This document shows positions 9,291 to 17,759 of a stretch of 64,000 nucleotides of DNA, piece by piece. The notes below the pieces were generated by a model, which saw nothing but the letters and a program-made list of their open reading frames with translations, was not told where the DNA came from and made no database searches. Source of the stretch: an uncultured Flavobacteriales bacterium (GTDB lineage Bacteria > Bacteroidota > Bacteroidia > Flavobacteriales > Crocinitomicaceae); contig CAMLHZ010000002.1 of assembly GCA_946480085.1 (NCBI GenBank), positions 62,001-126,000 of the forward strand, read 5' to 3'. Position numbers and translations under genes: made by a program. Position 1 is the first letter of the stretch. Each line of letters opens with the position of its first letter.

Positions 9291-9842
9291 ATGAGTAAAA
9301 TCAGTTATTTAATCTTAAGAATGTTTGGCTGGAAAATCGATAAGACAGCTCCAAGAACCATTGACCAGGCTGTTATTGTAGTTGGTCCGCACACGTCCAA
9401 CTGGGATTTTGTGATTGGTAAATTGGCGTTTTCCTATTATAAAATTCCAGCCAAGTTTCTGATTAAGAAAGATTTGTTTTTTCCACCTCTTGGCTGGATT
9501 TTAAAAGCAATGGGTGGAATTCCGGTCGACAGAAAGAAAAGTGCCAATGTTACCATTCAGGCGGTAAACTACTTTAAGCAAAACAAACGTTTGTTTATGG
9601 TTTTTACGCCAGAAGGAACTAGAGGTTATCAACCCAATTGGAAAAAAGGATTTTACTTTATTGCTGAAAATGCAAACGTTCCTATTTACATTGCATACAT
9701 GGATTACAAACGCAAAATTGGAGGTTTTCATTCGTTGTTTGAACCAACTGGCGATGTTGATGCAGATATTAAATACATCAAAAGTGTATTGTCGCAGTAT
9801 TCCGGAAAATTTCCTGAGAACGGAATAAAAGCAGAAGATTAA
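9291..9842 (+). CDS. lysophospholipid / 1-acylglycerol-3-phosphate acyltransferase family
   Basis: The protein has 183 residues. It carries the acyltransferase catalytic HX4D motif in GPHTSNWDF (His34, Asp39), the substrate-binding GGIPVDRK block near 75-82 and FTPEGTR at 105-111. It belongs to the PlsC-like family that esterifies lyso-glycerophospholipids at the inner membrane, although short versions like this one are also used for other acyl acceptors. No transmembrane helix is obvious. One base separates it from the HipA-like kinase gene, so the two are probably co-transcribed. Confidence 0.85.
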   Translation: MSKISYLILRMFGWKIDKTAPRTIDQAVIVVGPHTSNWDFVIGKLAFSYYKIPAKFLIKKDLFFPPLGWILKAMGGIPVDRKKSANVTIQAVNYFKQNKRLFMVFTPEGTRGYQPNWKKGFYFIAENANVPIYIAYMDYKRKIGGFHSLFEPTGDVDADIKYIKSVLSQYSGKFPENGIKAED

Positions 9843-9843
9843 G

Positions 9844-10632
9844 ATGAGCGAATTTTTAAGAACGGTTAATGTCACAAGATATCTTTCACCATTGCGTGAA
9901 GGTGGTTCTCTACCTGGTTTGGTGGAAGCCGATGACGATTTTAAATATGTTTTGAAATTCAAGGGAGCCGGACATGGTGTAAAAGCCCTGATCTCTGAGT
10001 TTTTGGGAGGTGAAATTGCCCGAATGCTTGGTTTCAAAATTCCTGAACTGGTTTTTGTTAATCTTGATGAAGATTTTGGAAGAACAGAGCCTGACGAAGA
10101 AATTCAGGATTTACTTCGTGCCAGTCACGGACTGAATCTTGGACTTCACTTCTTATCAGGAGCAATTACTTTCGATCCCGTTGTAACAGACGTAGATGAA
10201 TTAACCGCTTCAAAATTGGTGTGGTTAGATGCTTTCATTACGAATATCGACCGCACATTCAGAAATACAAATATGTTGATCTGGAAAAGAGAATTGTGGC
10301 TGATCGATCATGGTGCTGCTTTTTATTTTCATCACTCATGGGACAATTGGGAAGCAACTTCTACCAGCAAGTTTGTTTATGTAAAAGATCACGTGTTGTT
10401 GCCCAAAGCGACAAAAATGCAGGAAGCAGATGAATTCTGTAAAATAGCAATTACTGAAGCTAAACTGAAAGTCCTTGTTGAGGCTATTCCTGATGAATGG
10501 TTGAATTGGAACGACACTGAGTTGTCGCCTGAGGAGATTAAAAATGTTTATTTTACATTCCTGAAAAACAGATTGAACAGTACACAGAATTTTGTAAACG
10601 AAGCAAATGAAGCCAGAAATGCACTTGTATGA
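9844..10632 (+). CDS. HipA-like protein kinase (HipA_2 type)
   Basis: The protein has 262 residues, shorter than E. coli HipA (about 440) and lacking the HipA N-terminal subdomain. An ATP-binding strand YVLKFKGAG (35-43) supplies a candidate Lys. The catalytic loop FITNIDRTFRNTN (131-143) matches the HipA NxDRxxxN pattern, and LIDHGAAF (153-160) stands in the DFG position. Kinase residues therefore look intact. There is no HipB-type helix-turn-helix antitoxin next to it; instead a DUF3037 gene overlaps its end by 26 bp. The substrate is unknown. A role in growth control by phosphorylation is an inference from HipA. Confidence 0.8.
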   Translation: MSEFLRTVNVTRYLSPLREGGSLPGLVEADDDFKYVLKFKGAGHGVKALISEFLGGEIARMLGFKIPELVFVNLDEDFGRTEPDEEIQDLLRASHGLNLGLHFLSGAITFDPVVTDVDELTASKLVWLDAFITNIDRTFRNTNMLIWKRELWLIDHGAAFYFHHSWDNWEATSTSKFVYVKDHVLLPKATKMQEADEFCKIAITEAKLKVLVEAIPDEWLNWNDTELSPEEIKNVYFTFLKNRLNSTQNFVNEANEARNALV

Positions 10633-10993
10633 GTATGCTGTAATTAGGCTTGTTCCTATGGTAGAACGCGAAGAGTTTATCAACGTGGGAATCATTGTGT
10701 TTTCTAAAAGCGCTCGCTTCATCAAAACAAAAACACAGCTTTCGGCAAAGCGATTGGAAAGTTTCAATTGTGAATTGGATTTGGAGCAAATTCAAATGAA
10801 TCTTACAGCTTTTGAATGGATTGCCAACGGAGACAAGAAAGGCGGACCAATTGGTTGTGAAGACAAGCCCGAACGTTTCAGATGGTTAACGGCAACAAGA
10901 AGTTCCATTATTCAAACTTCACGTCCACATCCTGGAAAAGCAAGTGATTTGGAGAAAGAGGTAGAACGACTGTTCAATGAATACGTATTGTAA
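10607..10993 (+). CDS. DUF3037 protein, partner of the HipA-like kinase
   Basis: The protein has 128 residues. The segment YEYAVIRLVP...EEFINVGIIVF is the characteristic DUF3037 N-terminal block, followed by RLESFNCELDL and a C-terminal FNEYVL. The start overlaps the kinase gene by 26 bp (ATG at 10607). An ATG at 10619 would shorten it by four residues and fits the family start about equally well. The tight overlap implies coupled translation and a shared complex or pathway, but DUF3037 has no established biochemical function that I can name. A strong terminator hairpin follows. Confidence 0.8.
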   Translation: MKPEMHLYEYAVIRLVPMVEREEFINVGIIVFSKSARFIKTKTQLSAKRLESFNCELDLEQIQMNLTAFEWIANGDKKGGPIGCEDKPERFRWLTATRSSIIQTSRPHPGKASDLEKEVERLFNEYVL

Positions 10994-11000
10994 TGATAAA

Positions 11001-11041
11001 TGAACAATTATCAAGTCATTGCTGCTCTTGATAATTGTTCA
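11001..11041. terminator. bidirectional hairpin terminator
   Basis: TGAACAATTATCAAG (11001-11015) and CTTGATAATTGTTCA (11027-11041) form a perfect 15-bp stem with an 11-nt loop. It lies between the convergent DUF3037 and T9SS genes and probably terminates both. Confidence 0.75.
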
Positions 11042-11056
11042 AAGGTGGATCGATTA

Positions 11057-12526
11057 TTAAGACTTTACGAATCTTTTCTGTACTAACCCGGTTTTCGTTT
11101 GTACTTGTAACAAGTAACATCCGCTTTCAAGCGATTCTACTGAAATGGATTGTGTCGCAATTCCTGAAAAGATGAGTTTTCCCTGCATGTCGAGTACCTG
11201 AAATTCGGTTGCGTCACTAGGTAAATCGCTTAGGTTCAAAATTCCAGCTGTGGGATTAGGGAACAACTTCACAGATTCGTTTGAAACTGTTTCATCTGTA
11301 ATTGCCAGCATTCCATCATGACATTGATCCATGATTTCAGAATTGTTGAATTCAGCGACAGAATCACTCAATGCCAATAATGAGTTTACATCTTGGAGAT
11401 TTGAGCCGCTATTTGCGTAAAGAATAGCATAGCTGGCTGAAATAGACTGGTTTGGTGCAAATGTTCCAACATCTGTATTCAAAAGAAACTGGTCGTACAC
11501 ATTTCCATCACCATGCGACAATTGGTTCCATGAATTAACATCGTTTGGGTTACCGTTAAATGCATAAGATGAATTTGAACCGCTTAGGTTTACCCATGGT
11601 TGTCCGTTACTTTTCAATCCGTTCATGTTTGCCACCATTTCTGATAATGAACTGGTAGATTGAAAGCATTGCATTCCGGAACTGTTTCCATTTAGATCTA
11701 CCACTCCTAAAGCCTGTGAATTTGAATCTTCGACTGCAGAATAGATGTAACCCATTTGTGTTAAAGAATCGCAACCAAAAAGTGTTTCATGGCCGGATGT
11801 TTCATTGGACCACTTGATACTGTGTTTGAAATTAAAGTAAGTAGTCGAACTTTTGTTGATGGCACAAACATCCACAAATGTTGCATCGTTGAGGTAACTG
11901 AAATCACTGAACTGGTAAAACAGGTAATGCATTTCGATTCCAAGTGGTTGGGAACCGGAATAAGTATGTACTCCTTGACTATCGTTCTGAATCATGTAAT
12001 AAGCTTTACAACCTTTGATAATTGGATAATCACCATTACTTGGGGAGTAAATTCCATCATCATCAACGTCAACAAATGGGAAACAAGAAGGCCAGCTGTA
12101 AACAACGATCATTGTTTGCTCCGAAACAGGATCAAGCCCAACCCCGGTAACTGTGTCCGGGTTCATTGAGTGACCATAGTTTTCCATCTCTGCATTCGTT
12201 ACTTCGTAAATGATTGGTTCATTTGAACCATTCGTTCCATGAAAAACATCTGTTCCAAGATCGTTTCCGCCAAAACATCCGTGTAGTTGACCATTTCCAT
12301 CTAAACCAGCGTACCAGAATTGTAAACCATAAAGTAGACTTAAACCATTATTTTCCGGAACTGTATATCCGTTTAATCCTGTATTGAAATTTTGAAACTG
12401 AGTTCCACTAGTGGATAAAATAGCCTTTGCATTGTTGTGATCCAACGTTTGGTAAGTAATTTGAGCGCTTACGGGGCTTAAGAAGAGCGCAAATAGCGCG
12501 ATGATGGAGGTCGTTTTTGCTGACAT
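11057..12526 (-). CDS. secreted protein with T9SS type A sorting domain
   Basis: The protein has 489 residues. The start is set at 12526 (MSAKTTS) because it gives a normal signal peptide ending VSAQ; a TTG at 12535 would add only three residues. The body is rich in Asn, Ser and Asp with segments such as FPFVDVDDDGIYSPSNGDYP and several aromatic 'YSGSQPLGIEMHYLFYQFS' strands. The final 75 residues (VKLFPNPTAGILNLS ... QVLDMQGKLIFSG ... SGCYLLQVQT ... KRFVKS) are the T9SS type A (por) sorting tail. It should be exported to the cell surface. Its activity is unknown. Confidence 0.85.
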   Translation of the reverse strand: MSAKTTSIIALFALFLSPVSAQITYQTLDHNNAKAILSTSGTQFQNFNTGLNGYTVPENNGLSLLYGLQFWYAGLDGNGQLHGCFGGNDLGTDVFHGTNGSNEPIIYEVTNAEMENYGHSMNPDTVTGVGLDPVSEQTMIVVYSWPSCFPFVDVDDDGIYSPSNGDYPIIKGCKAYYMIQNDSQGVHTYSGSQPLGIEMHYLFYQFSDFSYLNDATFVDVCAINKSSTTYFNFKHSIKWSNETSGHETLFGCDSLTQMGYIYSAVEDSNSQALGVVDLNGNSSGMQCFQSTSSLSEMVANMNGLKSNGQPWVNLSGSNSSYAFNGNPNDVNSWNQLSHGDGNVYDQFLLNTDVGTFAPNQSISASYAILYANSGSNLQDVNSLLALSDSVAEFNNSEIMDQCHDGMLAITDETVSNESVKLFPNPTAGILNLSDLPSDATEFQVLDMQGKLIFSGIATQSISVESLESGCYLLQVQTKTGLVQKRFVKS

Positions 12527-12595
12527 GAGTGACAATTATTTCTATTCACAATCAACAACGTCGGTAAACGAATAAAGGTTGGGGTTCAATTGTGT

Positions 12596-12781
12596 TTACT
12601 TCTTGAAGCTATCCGTCTTCTTGTCATAACCATATGGACAATGTCTGCAACCGCTTTTACAGCAATGTCCGCGTTTTAGATGATACTTTTCAGTAAAAAC
12701 GATATAACCTTCCGGAGTGTAATAAAAGTCGTCTGGTTCTAAACCATTGTTTTTGGGAAGAGGTTTGAAATTGTCATCCAT
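12596..12781 (-). CDS. DUF5522 small cysteine-rich protein
   Basis: The protein has 61 residues. The C-terminal half reads YHLKRGHCCKSGCRHCPYGYDK, a conserved CCxxxCxxCPY cluster that marks DUF5522 and could bind a metal ion. The N-terminal half is PDDFYYTPEGYIVFT. No further function is known to me. It is transcribed towards the T9SS gene and away from the PLP enzyme gene. Confidence 0.85.
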   Translation of the reverse strand: MDDNFKPLPKNNGLEPDDFYYTPEGYIVFTEKYHLKRGHCCKSGCRHCPYGYDKKTDSFKK

Positions 12782-12881
12782 ACATCAAAATTACTAATTG
12801 CGAATGACTAATTACCAATAGGTGGATCCTCATTTTAGTTGAATACATTTGTAACTAGTAATTAATAATTTGTAATTAAAA

Positions 12882-13781
12882 ATGTTGTTTGATACTTCAA
12901 AATCCATTCTTCAGGAACTTGAGCATGAACTGTTCGATGAGAAAAACTGTCGTGTTTTTGTAAAACGTGATGATTTGATTGATTCTGAAGTCTCTGGGAA
13001 TAAATGGCGAAAACTCAAGTATCACCTTGAACATGCAATTTTTCTTAAGAAATATGGAATAGTCACCGTTGGTGGAGCTTTTTCGAATCACTTGCTGGCA
13101 GTTGCTTCTGCTTGTAATAAAGCTGGAATAAGAAGTATTGGTGTGGTGCGAGGTGAAGAATTAACAGTTGATAGTAATCCTAATCTAAAACGATGTGTGG
13201 AGCTGGGAATGGAACTGGAGTTCATTTCACGATTGGATTATGCAGATAGAAACCAGGATTGGTTTAAGGAAGACTTGTTGGAGAAGCATCGGAACTTTCT
13301 ATTCGTTCCGGAAGGTGGAAGTGGTTATCACGGACTGATCGGTTGTCAGGAATTGGTGAAAGAACTTCCTGAAACGGTAACAGACATTTTTGTTGCACAA
13401 GGAACTACAACAACGAGTTGCGGTATTTTATTGGGCGTTTCTGAGGAGGTAGTGTTGCATGTGGTTCCGGTTTTAAAAGGATTCGATTCCATTTCGGAAA
13501 TGAAACCTATTTTATATCCGTTCTGCCTCGATTCAAATTTGATTGAAGAGTATCTCCAAAAAGTACAGGTTCATGATTCGTTTCATGAAGGTGGTTATGG
13601 GAAATCGTCACCTGAATTAGAACAATTTATTCGTTTATGCAGTACGGAATTCAATTTACCGCTTGATTTTGTTTATACCGCGAAAGCTTTCAGAGCATTG
13701 ATGCATTGGGTATTGAATTCTCCTGATGCTTATGATTCTGAGATTATTTTCATTCATACCGGCGGATTGCATAACGGTTAA
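12882..13781 (+). CDS. PLP-dependent enzyme of the ACC deaminase / D-cysteine desulfhydrase family
   Basis: The protein has 299 residues. SGNKWRKLKYHLEHA contains the family's PLP lysine motif (GNKxRKL). GGAFSNHLLAVAS is the substrate-loop motif, followed by FVPEGGSGYHGLIGCQEL and AQGTTTTSCG. Members split 1-aminocyclopropane-1-carboxylate or D-cysteine; the exact substrate cannot be read from sequence. D-cysteine desulfhydrase fits the sulfur theme of other genes here. Upstream, TACATTTG at 12844-12851 could be its -7 element. Confidence 0.8.
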   Translation: MLFDTSKSILQELEHELFDEKNCRVFVKRDDLIDSEVSGNKWRKLKYHLEHAIFLKKYGIVTVGGAFSNHLLAVASACNKAGIRSIGVVRGEELTVDSNPNLKRCVELGMELEFISRLDYADRNQDWFKEDLLEKHRNFLFVPEGGSGYHGLIGCQELVKELPETVTDIFVAQGTTTTSCGILLGVSEEVVLHVVPVLKGFDSISEMKPILYPFCLDSNLIEEYLQKVQVHDSFHEGGYGKSSPELEQFIRLCSTEFNLPLDFVYTAKAFRALMHWVLNSPDAYDSEIIFIHTGGLHNG

Positions 13782-13883
13782 TATTCCTTTATGTCGCAGT
13801 GGAATGATATTGATGAAAGAATGCCGTCACTTCGAGTGGTTTTTCGAAATGTAGTGGAGAAAAAATGTATCGAGAAGAAGGCG

Positions 13884-13919
13884 CAAAAAAAGTCGGTTCC
13901 AAACAAACGAAACCGACTT
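13884..13919 (-). terminator. rho-independent terminator of M16 operon
   Basis: On the minus strand AAGTCGGTT (complement of 13911-13919) pairs with AACCGACTT (complement of 13890-13898) across a 12-nt loop and is followed by a run of T, ending the M16 peptidase pair. Confidence 0.75.
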
Positions 13920-13938
13920 CCAATGATCTATTTAAAAT

Positions 13939-16017
13939 TTATTCAAACATCTTCGGATCAATTTTTCCATTGACTTCAATAGTTTTCACAGTTCCTTCCA
14001 AAATCAATTCACCAATGTTTTGGCTGATCTTGTAAGGGAATGCAATTCCGTTTACGTCTTTGTACTCACCGAAAACTCGTGACATTTCCATTGTTTGACC
14101 TTCAACAGTTTGCACTGAAACCGATTTGAATTTCATAAATGTAGTTTTGTCGTAGTAATCAAACTTCTTAGAAGTTCCATCATTCGTTTCAAGTACGTAG
14201 TATTTCTTACCGGCAATGGTTTCAATACCTTTCAATGTGTAAGTCATTCCTGAAGTTTTGTATGCCATCTCAGGAATTAATCCCGGACTTTTCAACTTCG
14301 CTGCAACTTCCTCAGGAGTTAACTCCTTTGTTCCGTTTTGCATATCTGTTGATGCACCTTTCTTTCCGTCGAAGTAGCTGCTTTGAACAACCATTTTACC
14401 CATTGCAATTGACTGTGCATCTTTATTGGGAGCAACAAAAGCGTCAACTGCAGTAAGTCCGCCCGGGATCATTGCTGATTCCATTGCAATTTCTTGCTTA
14501 ACAGATTTAATGGTTTTTATCTTTTTAGCTGCTGCTTTGTCAGATGTTGTATGCGTTACTGCCTGAACGTATTTCGAAATCAGCTGATCAGCAGTAATGT
14601 CTGCTTTCTCAGTTTCCTGAACCGGATTTCCGAAAGCATCCACTTTTTCAATTACACCGTCAGCATCAAATTGCTTGATCTTACTCAAAACGCTTTCATC
14701 ACCAACAACGATAATGTTCATTCCGCTTTTGAAGTATTTCTGAGCCATTAACAAGACATCTTCTTTAGTAACTGCTTCAAGACGTTTCAAGTAGTTTGAA
14801 TAGTAATCTTGTGGCAATTTATTACGGATGATGTTCAGTGCAAAACGTGCAATTGTTTGTGGACTTTCTAAAGAACGAGCAAAACTTCCAGCCATTGCTG
14901 ATTTTGTTAATGCGAGTTCTTCATCAGTGACATCAGAAGAGCAAATTCGCTCAAATTCATAAAGCATTTGTGTAATTGCAGAATCCGTAACATCATTTCT
15001 GAAACTTCCGGATGCACTTACCCAACTTCCTTCACGAGTTACCTGTAAGTCAGAATAAGCACCGTAAGTATAAGCTTTGTCTTCACGTAAATTTTGCATT
15101 AAACGCGCTCCAAAAGCACTTCCTCCGAAAATTCCGTTCATCACCGTTACCGGAATTTGATCAGGAGCTCCTGGAGTAAGATTGATTGGGAAGGTAACTG
15201 AAATAACAGATTGTACAGCACCAGGTTTATTTACAAAAATAACTCTCGGTCCTTTCACGTAACCAACTTTCGACAAATCTCTTCCGAACATAGTTTCTCC
15301 AGTCCAATCACCGAAATAAGTTTTAGCTAATTTTTCAGCATCAGCACGATTGATGTCGCCAACAATTACAAGGTATGCTCCTTGTGGTGTAAATGTGCTT
15401 TTATATTCCATAAATACATCTTCCAGCGTAATGTTTGCGAGTGTTGTCTCGTTCATTACATTCGAGTTTGGATTTTCAGGAAAATTGATCTTACGCTCAA
15501 CATTTGCTGCCATTTCATCAGGACTCGACATCACTGACTTCAAGCTTGATTCATTCATTTTTACAATTCGCTTGAATTCCTCATCCGGAAATGCTGGATT
15601 AGTTGCAACATCTCTCATGATGTTCATTGCTCCATTCAGGTTTTTTGTAAGCGTTGACAAGAAAATTGAACTTCCGTCAGCACTTAATGAAGCACCGATC
15701 AAATCGATTTCATTATCAAGTGCATCTTTGGTTCTTGTTGATGTTCCTGACATTAATAGTTGACCCATTAACTGATTTAAACCAGCTTTGTTGCCTTCCA
15801 TTTTAGATGTTCCACCCATTACAAGGTTTACAGAAACTTTTGGCAATTTGTGGTTTTCAGAAAGTACAACAGTAATTCCGTTTGAAAGGGTAAACACCTC
15901 CGAGTTTTTGATATTGATCGAAGGAGCAGGAGCTGCAGTTGGACGAATAGAGCGATCAATTTGTCCGTGAACCGCAGTAATGGCAGATAACGCTGCTACT
16001 AATACTAACTTTTTCAT
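13939..16017 (-). CDS. M16 peptidase-like protein, catalytically incomplete partner
   Basis: The protein has 692 residues with a signal peptide. An M16 domain starts at FTLSNGITVVLSENHKLPKVSVNLVMGGTSK, but the position of the zinc HxxEH motif reads GLNQLMGQLL, so zinc ligands are missing. A second M16 C-terminal-like domain (GAYLVIVGDINRADAEKLAKTYFGDW) follows, then a C-terminal extension of about 180 residues with beta-rich lipocalin/LolA-like character (KKYYVLETNDGTSKKFDYYDKTTFMKFK). It probably pairs with the active subunit encoded seven bases upstream on the same strand. Together they would form a periplasmic heterodimeric zinc protease. Confidence 0.85.
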   Translation of the reverse strand: MKKLVLVAALSAITAVHGQIDRSIRPTAAPAPSINIKNSEVFTLSNGITVVLSENHKLPKVSVNLVMGGTSKMEGNKAGLNQLMGQLLMSGTSTRTKDALDNEIDLIGASLSADGSSIFLSTLTKNLNGAMNIMRDVATNPAFPDEEFKRIVKMNESSLKSVMSSPDEMAANVERKINFPENPNSNVMNETTLANITLEDVFMEYKSTFTPQGAYLVIVGDINRADAEKLAKTYFGDWTGETMFGRDLSKVGYVKGPRVIFVNKPGAVQSVISVTFPINLTPGAPDQIPVTVMNGIFGGSAFGARLMQNLREDKAYTYGAYSDLQVTREGSWVSASGSFRNDVTDSAITQMLYEFERICSSDVTDEELALTKSAMAGSFARSLESPQTIARFALNIIRNKLPQDYYSNYLKRLEAVTKEDVLLMAQKYFKSGMNIIVVGDESVLSKIKQFDADGVIEKVDAFGNPVQETEKADITADQLISKYVQAVTHTTSDKAAAKKIKTIKSVKQEIAMESAMIPGGLTAVDAFVAPNKDAQSIAMGKMVVQSSYFDGKKGASTDMQNGTKELTPEEVAAKLKSPGLIPEMAYKTSGMTYTLKGIETIAGKKYYVLETNDGTSKKFDYYDKTTFMKFKSVSVQTVEGQTMEMSRVFGEYKDVNGIAFPYKISQNIGELILEGTVKTIEVNGKIDPKMFE

Positions 16018-16023
16018 GATCTT

Positions 16024-17490
16024 CTATTTCTTAGGTACGTAATACAAAATAATCTTGTTGTTCGCGGTGAAGTATTTCTTAGCTACACGTTGAATGTCTT
16101 CTTTGGTCACTTTTTGGTAGATCTCCATTTGTTTGTTGATCAACTCTGTGTTACCGAAGTACATACGATTTTGTGCTAAGTTTTCAGCGATTCCTTCAAC
16201 TGATGAATTAGAAGAAACGATTCTGTTTTCAAACTGATTTCTCACTTTTTGGAATTCCTCGTCCGAGATCAATTCGTTCTGAATAGCTTCAATTTCAGCA
16301 TTCAATGATTTTTCCAAATCAGCCAATGAAGTTTCTCCTGATGCAATAGCAGCAACAATCCCTAATCCAGGATCTTCCATATTGAAGGCGAAAGAAAACG
16401 CTGCCATGGCTTGTTGTTTCTTCTCAACAATATTTTTATTCATTCTTGATGAATTACTTCCTGAAAGAATTTCATTCATCATTTCAATTGCAGCGAAGTC
16501 AGGATCTGTTTCTTTCGGAAACTTATAACCAAAAAATACTGCAGGAAGTTGAATGTTATCGTAAATGGTATCGCGTGTAACACCTTTCAAAGGTTCAAAA
16601 GCCGCATTCGGACGAGGAATTCTGTTCGCCATCGCGCTGTACTTTTTCAATACCTCTTTCGCTTTTCCGTCTTTTGGATTGTTAAAGTTTTTTGCGTCAA
16701 AACTTGATTTAGCAACACCATATTTTGTGTTGAAATCAGCATCGCTCAGGTTTTCAAAATCACGGAAAAGATTAATCGCTTCTCCCGCAGGAATTGATGC
16801 AAAATATTTATCGATCCACTTTTTTGTTTGGTCAATGTTTAAATCACCAGCAATTGACAACACCGCGTTAGAAGGAACATAGAACGTTCTGTAGAAATTT
16901 ACATAATCAATTTCTTGAGCCGCATCTAAATCTTCCATGCTTCCGATCGGAACCCAGTTGTACGGGTGAGTCGTATACGCACGTTTGAACATTTCAGCCA
17001 TGAACGAACCATAAGGTTGGTTATCCATACGCTGACGTTTTTCTTCTTTAACAACTTCTCGCTGCGTTTCAACACCGGTTTGATCCACCTTTGCATGCAA
17101 TAAACGCTCACTTTCTAACCATAAACCAAGTTCTAACTGATTGGAAGGAAGAATTTCGTAGTAATACGTTCTATCCTGAGAAGTGTTTGCATTTAAAGCA
17201 CCACCATTTTTCTCAACAAGTGTAGAATATTCACCACGTGGAATATTAGTAGATCCTTCGAACAAAAGGTGCTCAAAAAAGTGAGCAAATCCGGTTCTAT
17301 TAGCGGTTTCGTTTTTTGAACCAACGTGGTACATAACAGAAACGGCAACAATTGGGGTAGCGTGCTCTTCGTGTAGGATTACGTGCAGCCCGTTTGGTAA
17401 ATCATACTCAACGTATTTTACCGGTGTTGGAGCTTGTGCAAATATTCCCGTTACACTAAAAACCGACGCGATGAGAAGCGTTTTTTTCAT
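16024..17490 (-). CDS. M16 family zinc metalloprotease, active subunit
   Basis: The protein has 488 residues and a signal peptide (to FAQA near residue 20). The inverted zinc motif HFFEH lies at 70-74, with the distal Glu in REVVKEEKRQ near 150, so catalysis should be intact. The C-terminal M16 half holds the usual 'GNSSRMNKNIVEKKQ' and 'DIQRVAKKYFTANNK' blocks. It is a secreted peptidase acting in the periplasm. The gene leads the M16 pair. Confidence 0.9.
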   Translation of the reverse strand: MKKTLLIASVFSVTGIFAQAPTPVKYVEYDLPNGLHVILHEEHATPIVAVSVMYHVGSKNETANRTGFAHFFEHLLFEGSTNIPRGEYSTLVEKNGGALNANTSQDRTYYYEILPSNQLELGLWLESERLLHAKVDQTGVETQREVVKEEKRQRMDNQPYGSFMAEMFKRAYTTHPYNWVPIGSMEDLDAAQEIDYVNFYRTFYVPSNAVLSIAGDLNIDQTKKWIDKYFASIPAGEAINLFRDFENLSDADFNTKYGVAKSSFDAKNFNNPKDGKAKEVLKKYSAMANRIPRPNAAFEPLKGVTRDTIYDNIQLPAVFFGYKFPKETDPDFAAIEMMNEILSGSNSSRMNKNIVEKKQQAMAAFSFAFNMEDPGLGIVAAIASGETSLADLEKSLNAEIEAIQNELISDEEFQKVRNQFENRIVSSNSSVEGIAENLAQNRMYFGNTELINKQMEIYQKVTKEDIQRVAKKYFTANNKIILYYVPKK

Positions 17491-17759
17491 GTTTTATGTT
17501 TTCGAAAAATTTTCCCGAAAATAACAACAAAATCCGTTGAAAGGTTGTCAAAACCTGCTAAATGGAACACCAGATATTATGTAAAAAGGAGCAAAGGGTT
17601 CAGAAAGGCAATAATAACCTTGTTCTTCGGGCGTTTGAAAAGTGTGTGAATTGTGAATTTTTAAGATTTTTAACATTCACCCTGAAATACTTAAGATTGT
17701 GTTAAGGACTATTTTTTAGCACAGTTTTTGACTAACTTCGGCAAAACAACACGAAAATT

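Noticed and set aside
13791..13973. A 60-residue open frame after the PLP enzyme gene
   Set aside because: It covers the M16 operon terminator and the antisense of the M16 C-terminus, with no protein-like features.
16565..16882. Long open frame antisense to the M16 peptidase genes
   Set aside because: It is a shadow frame of the metalloprotease gene; the real protein has the HFFEH motif in the opposite strand.
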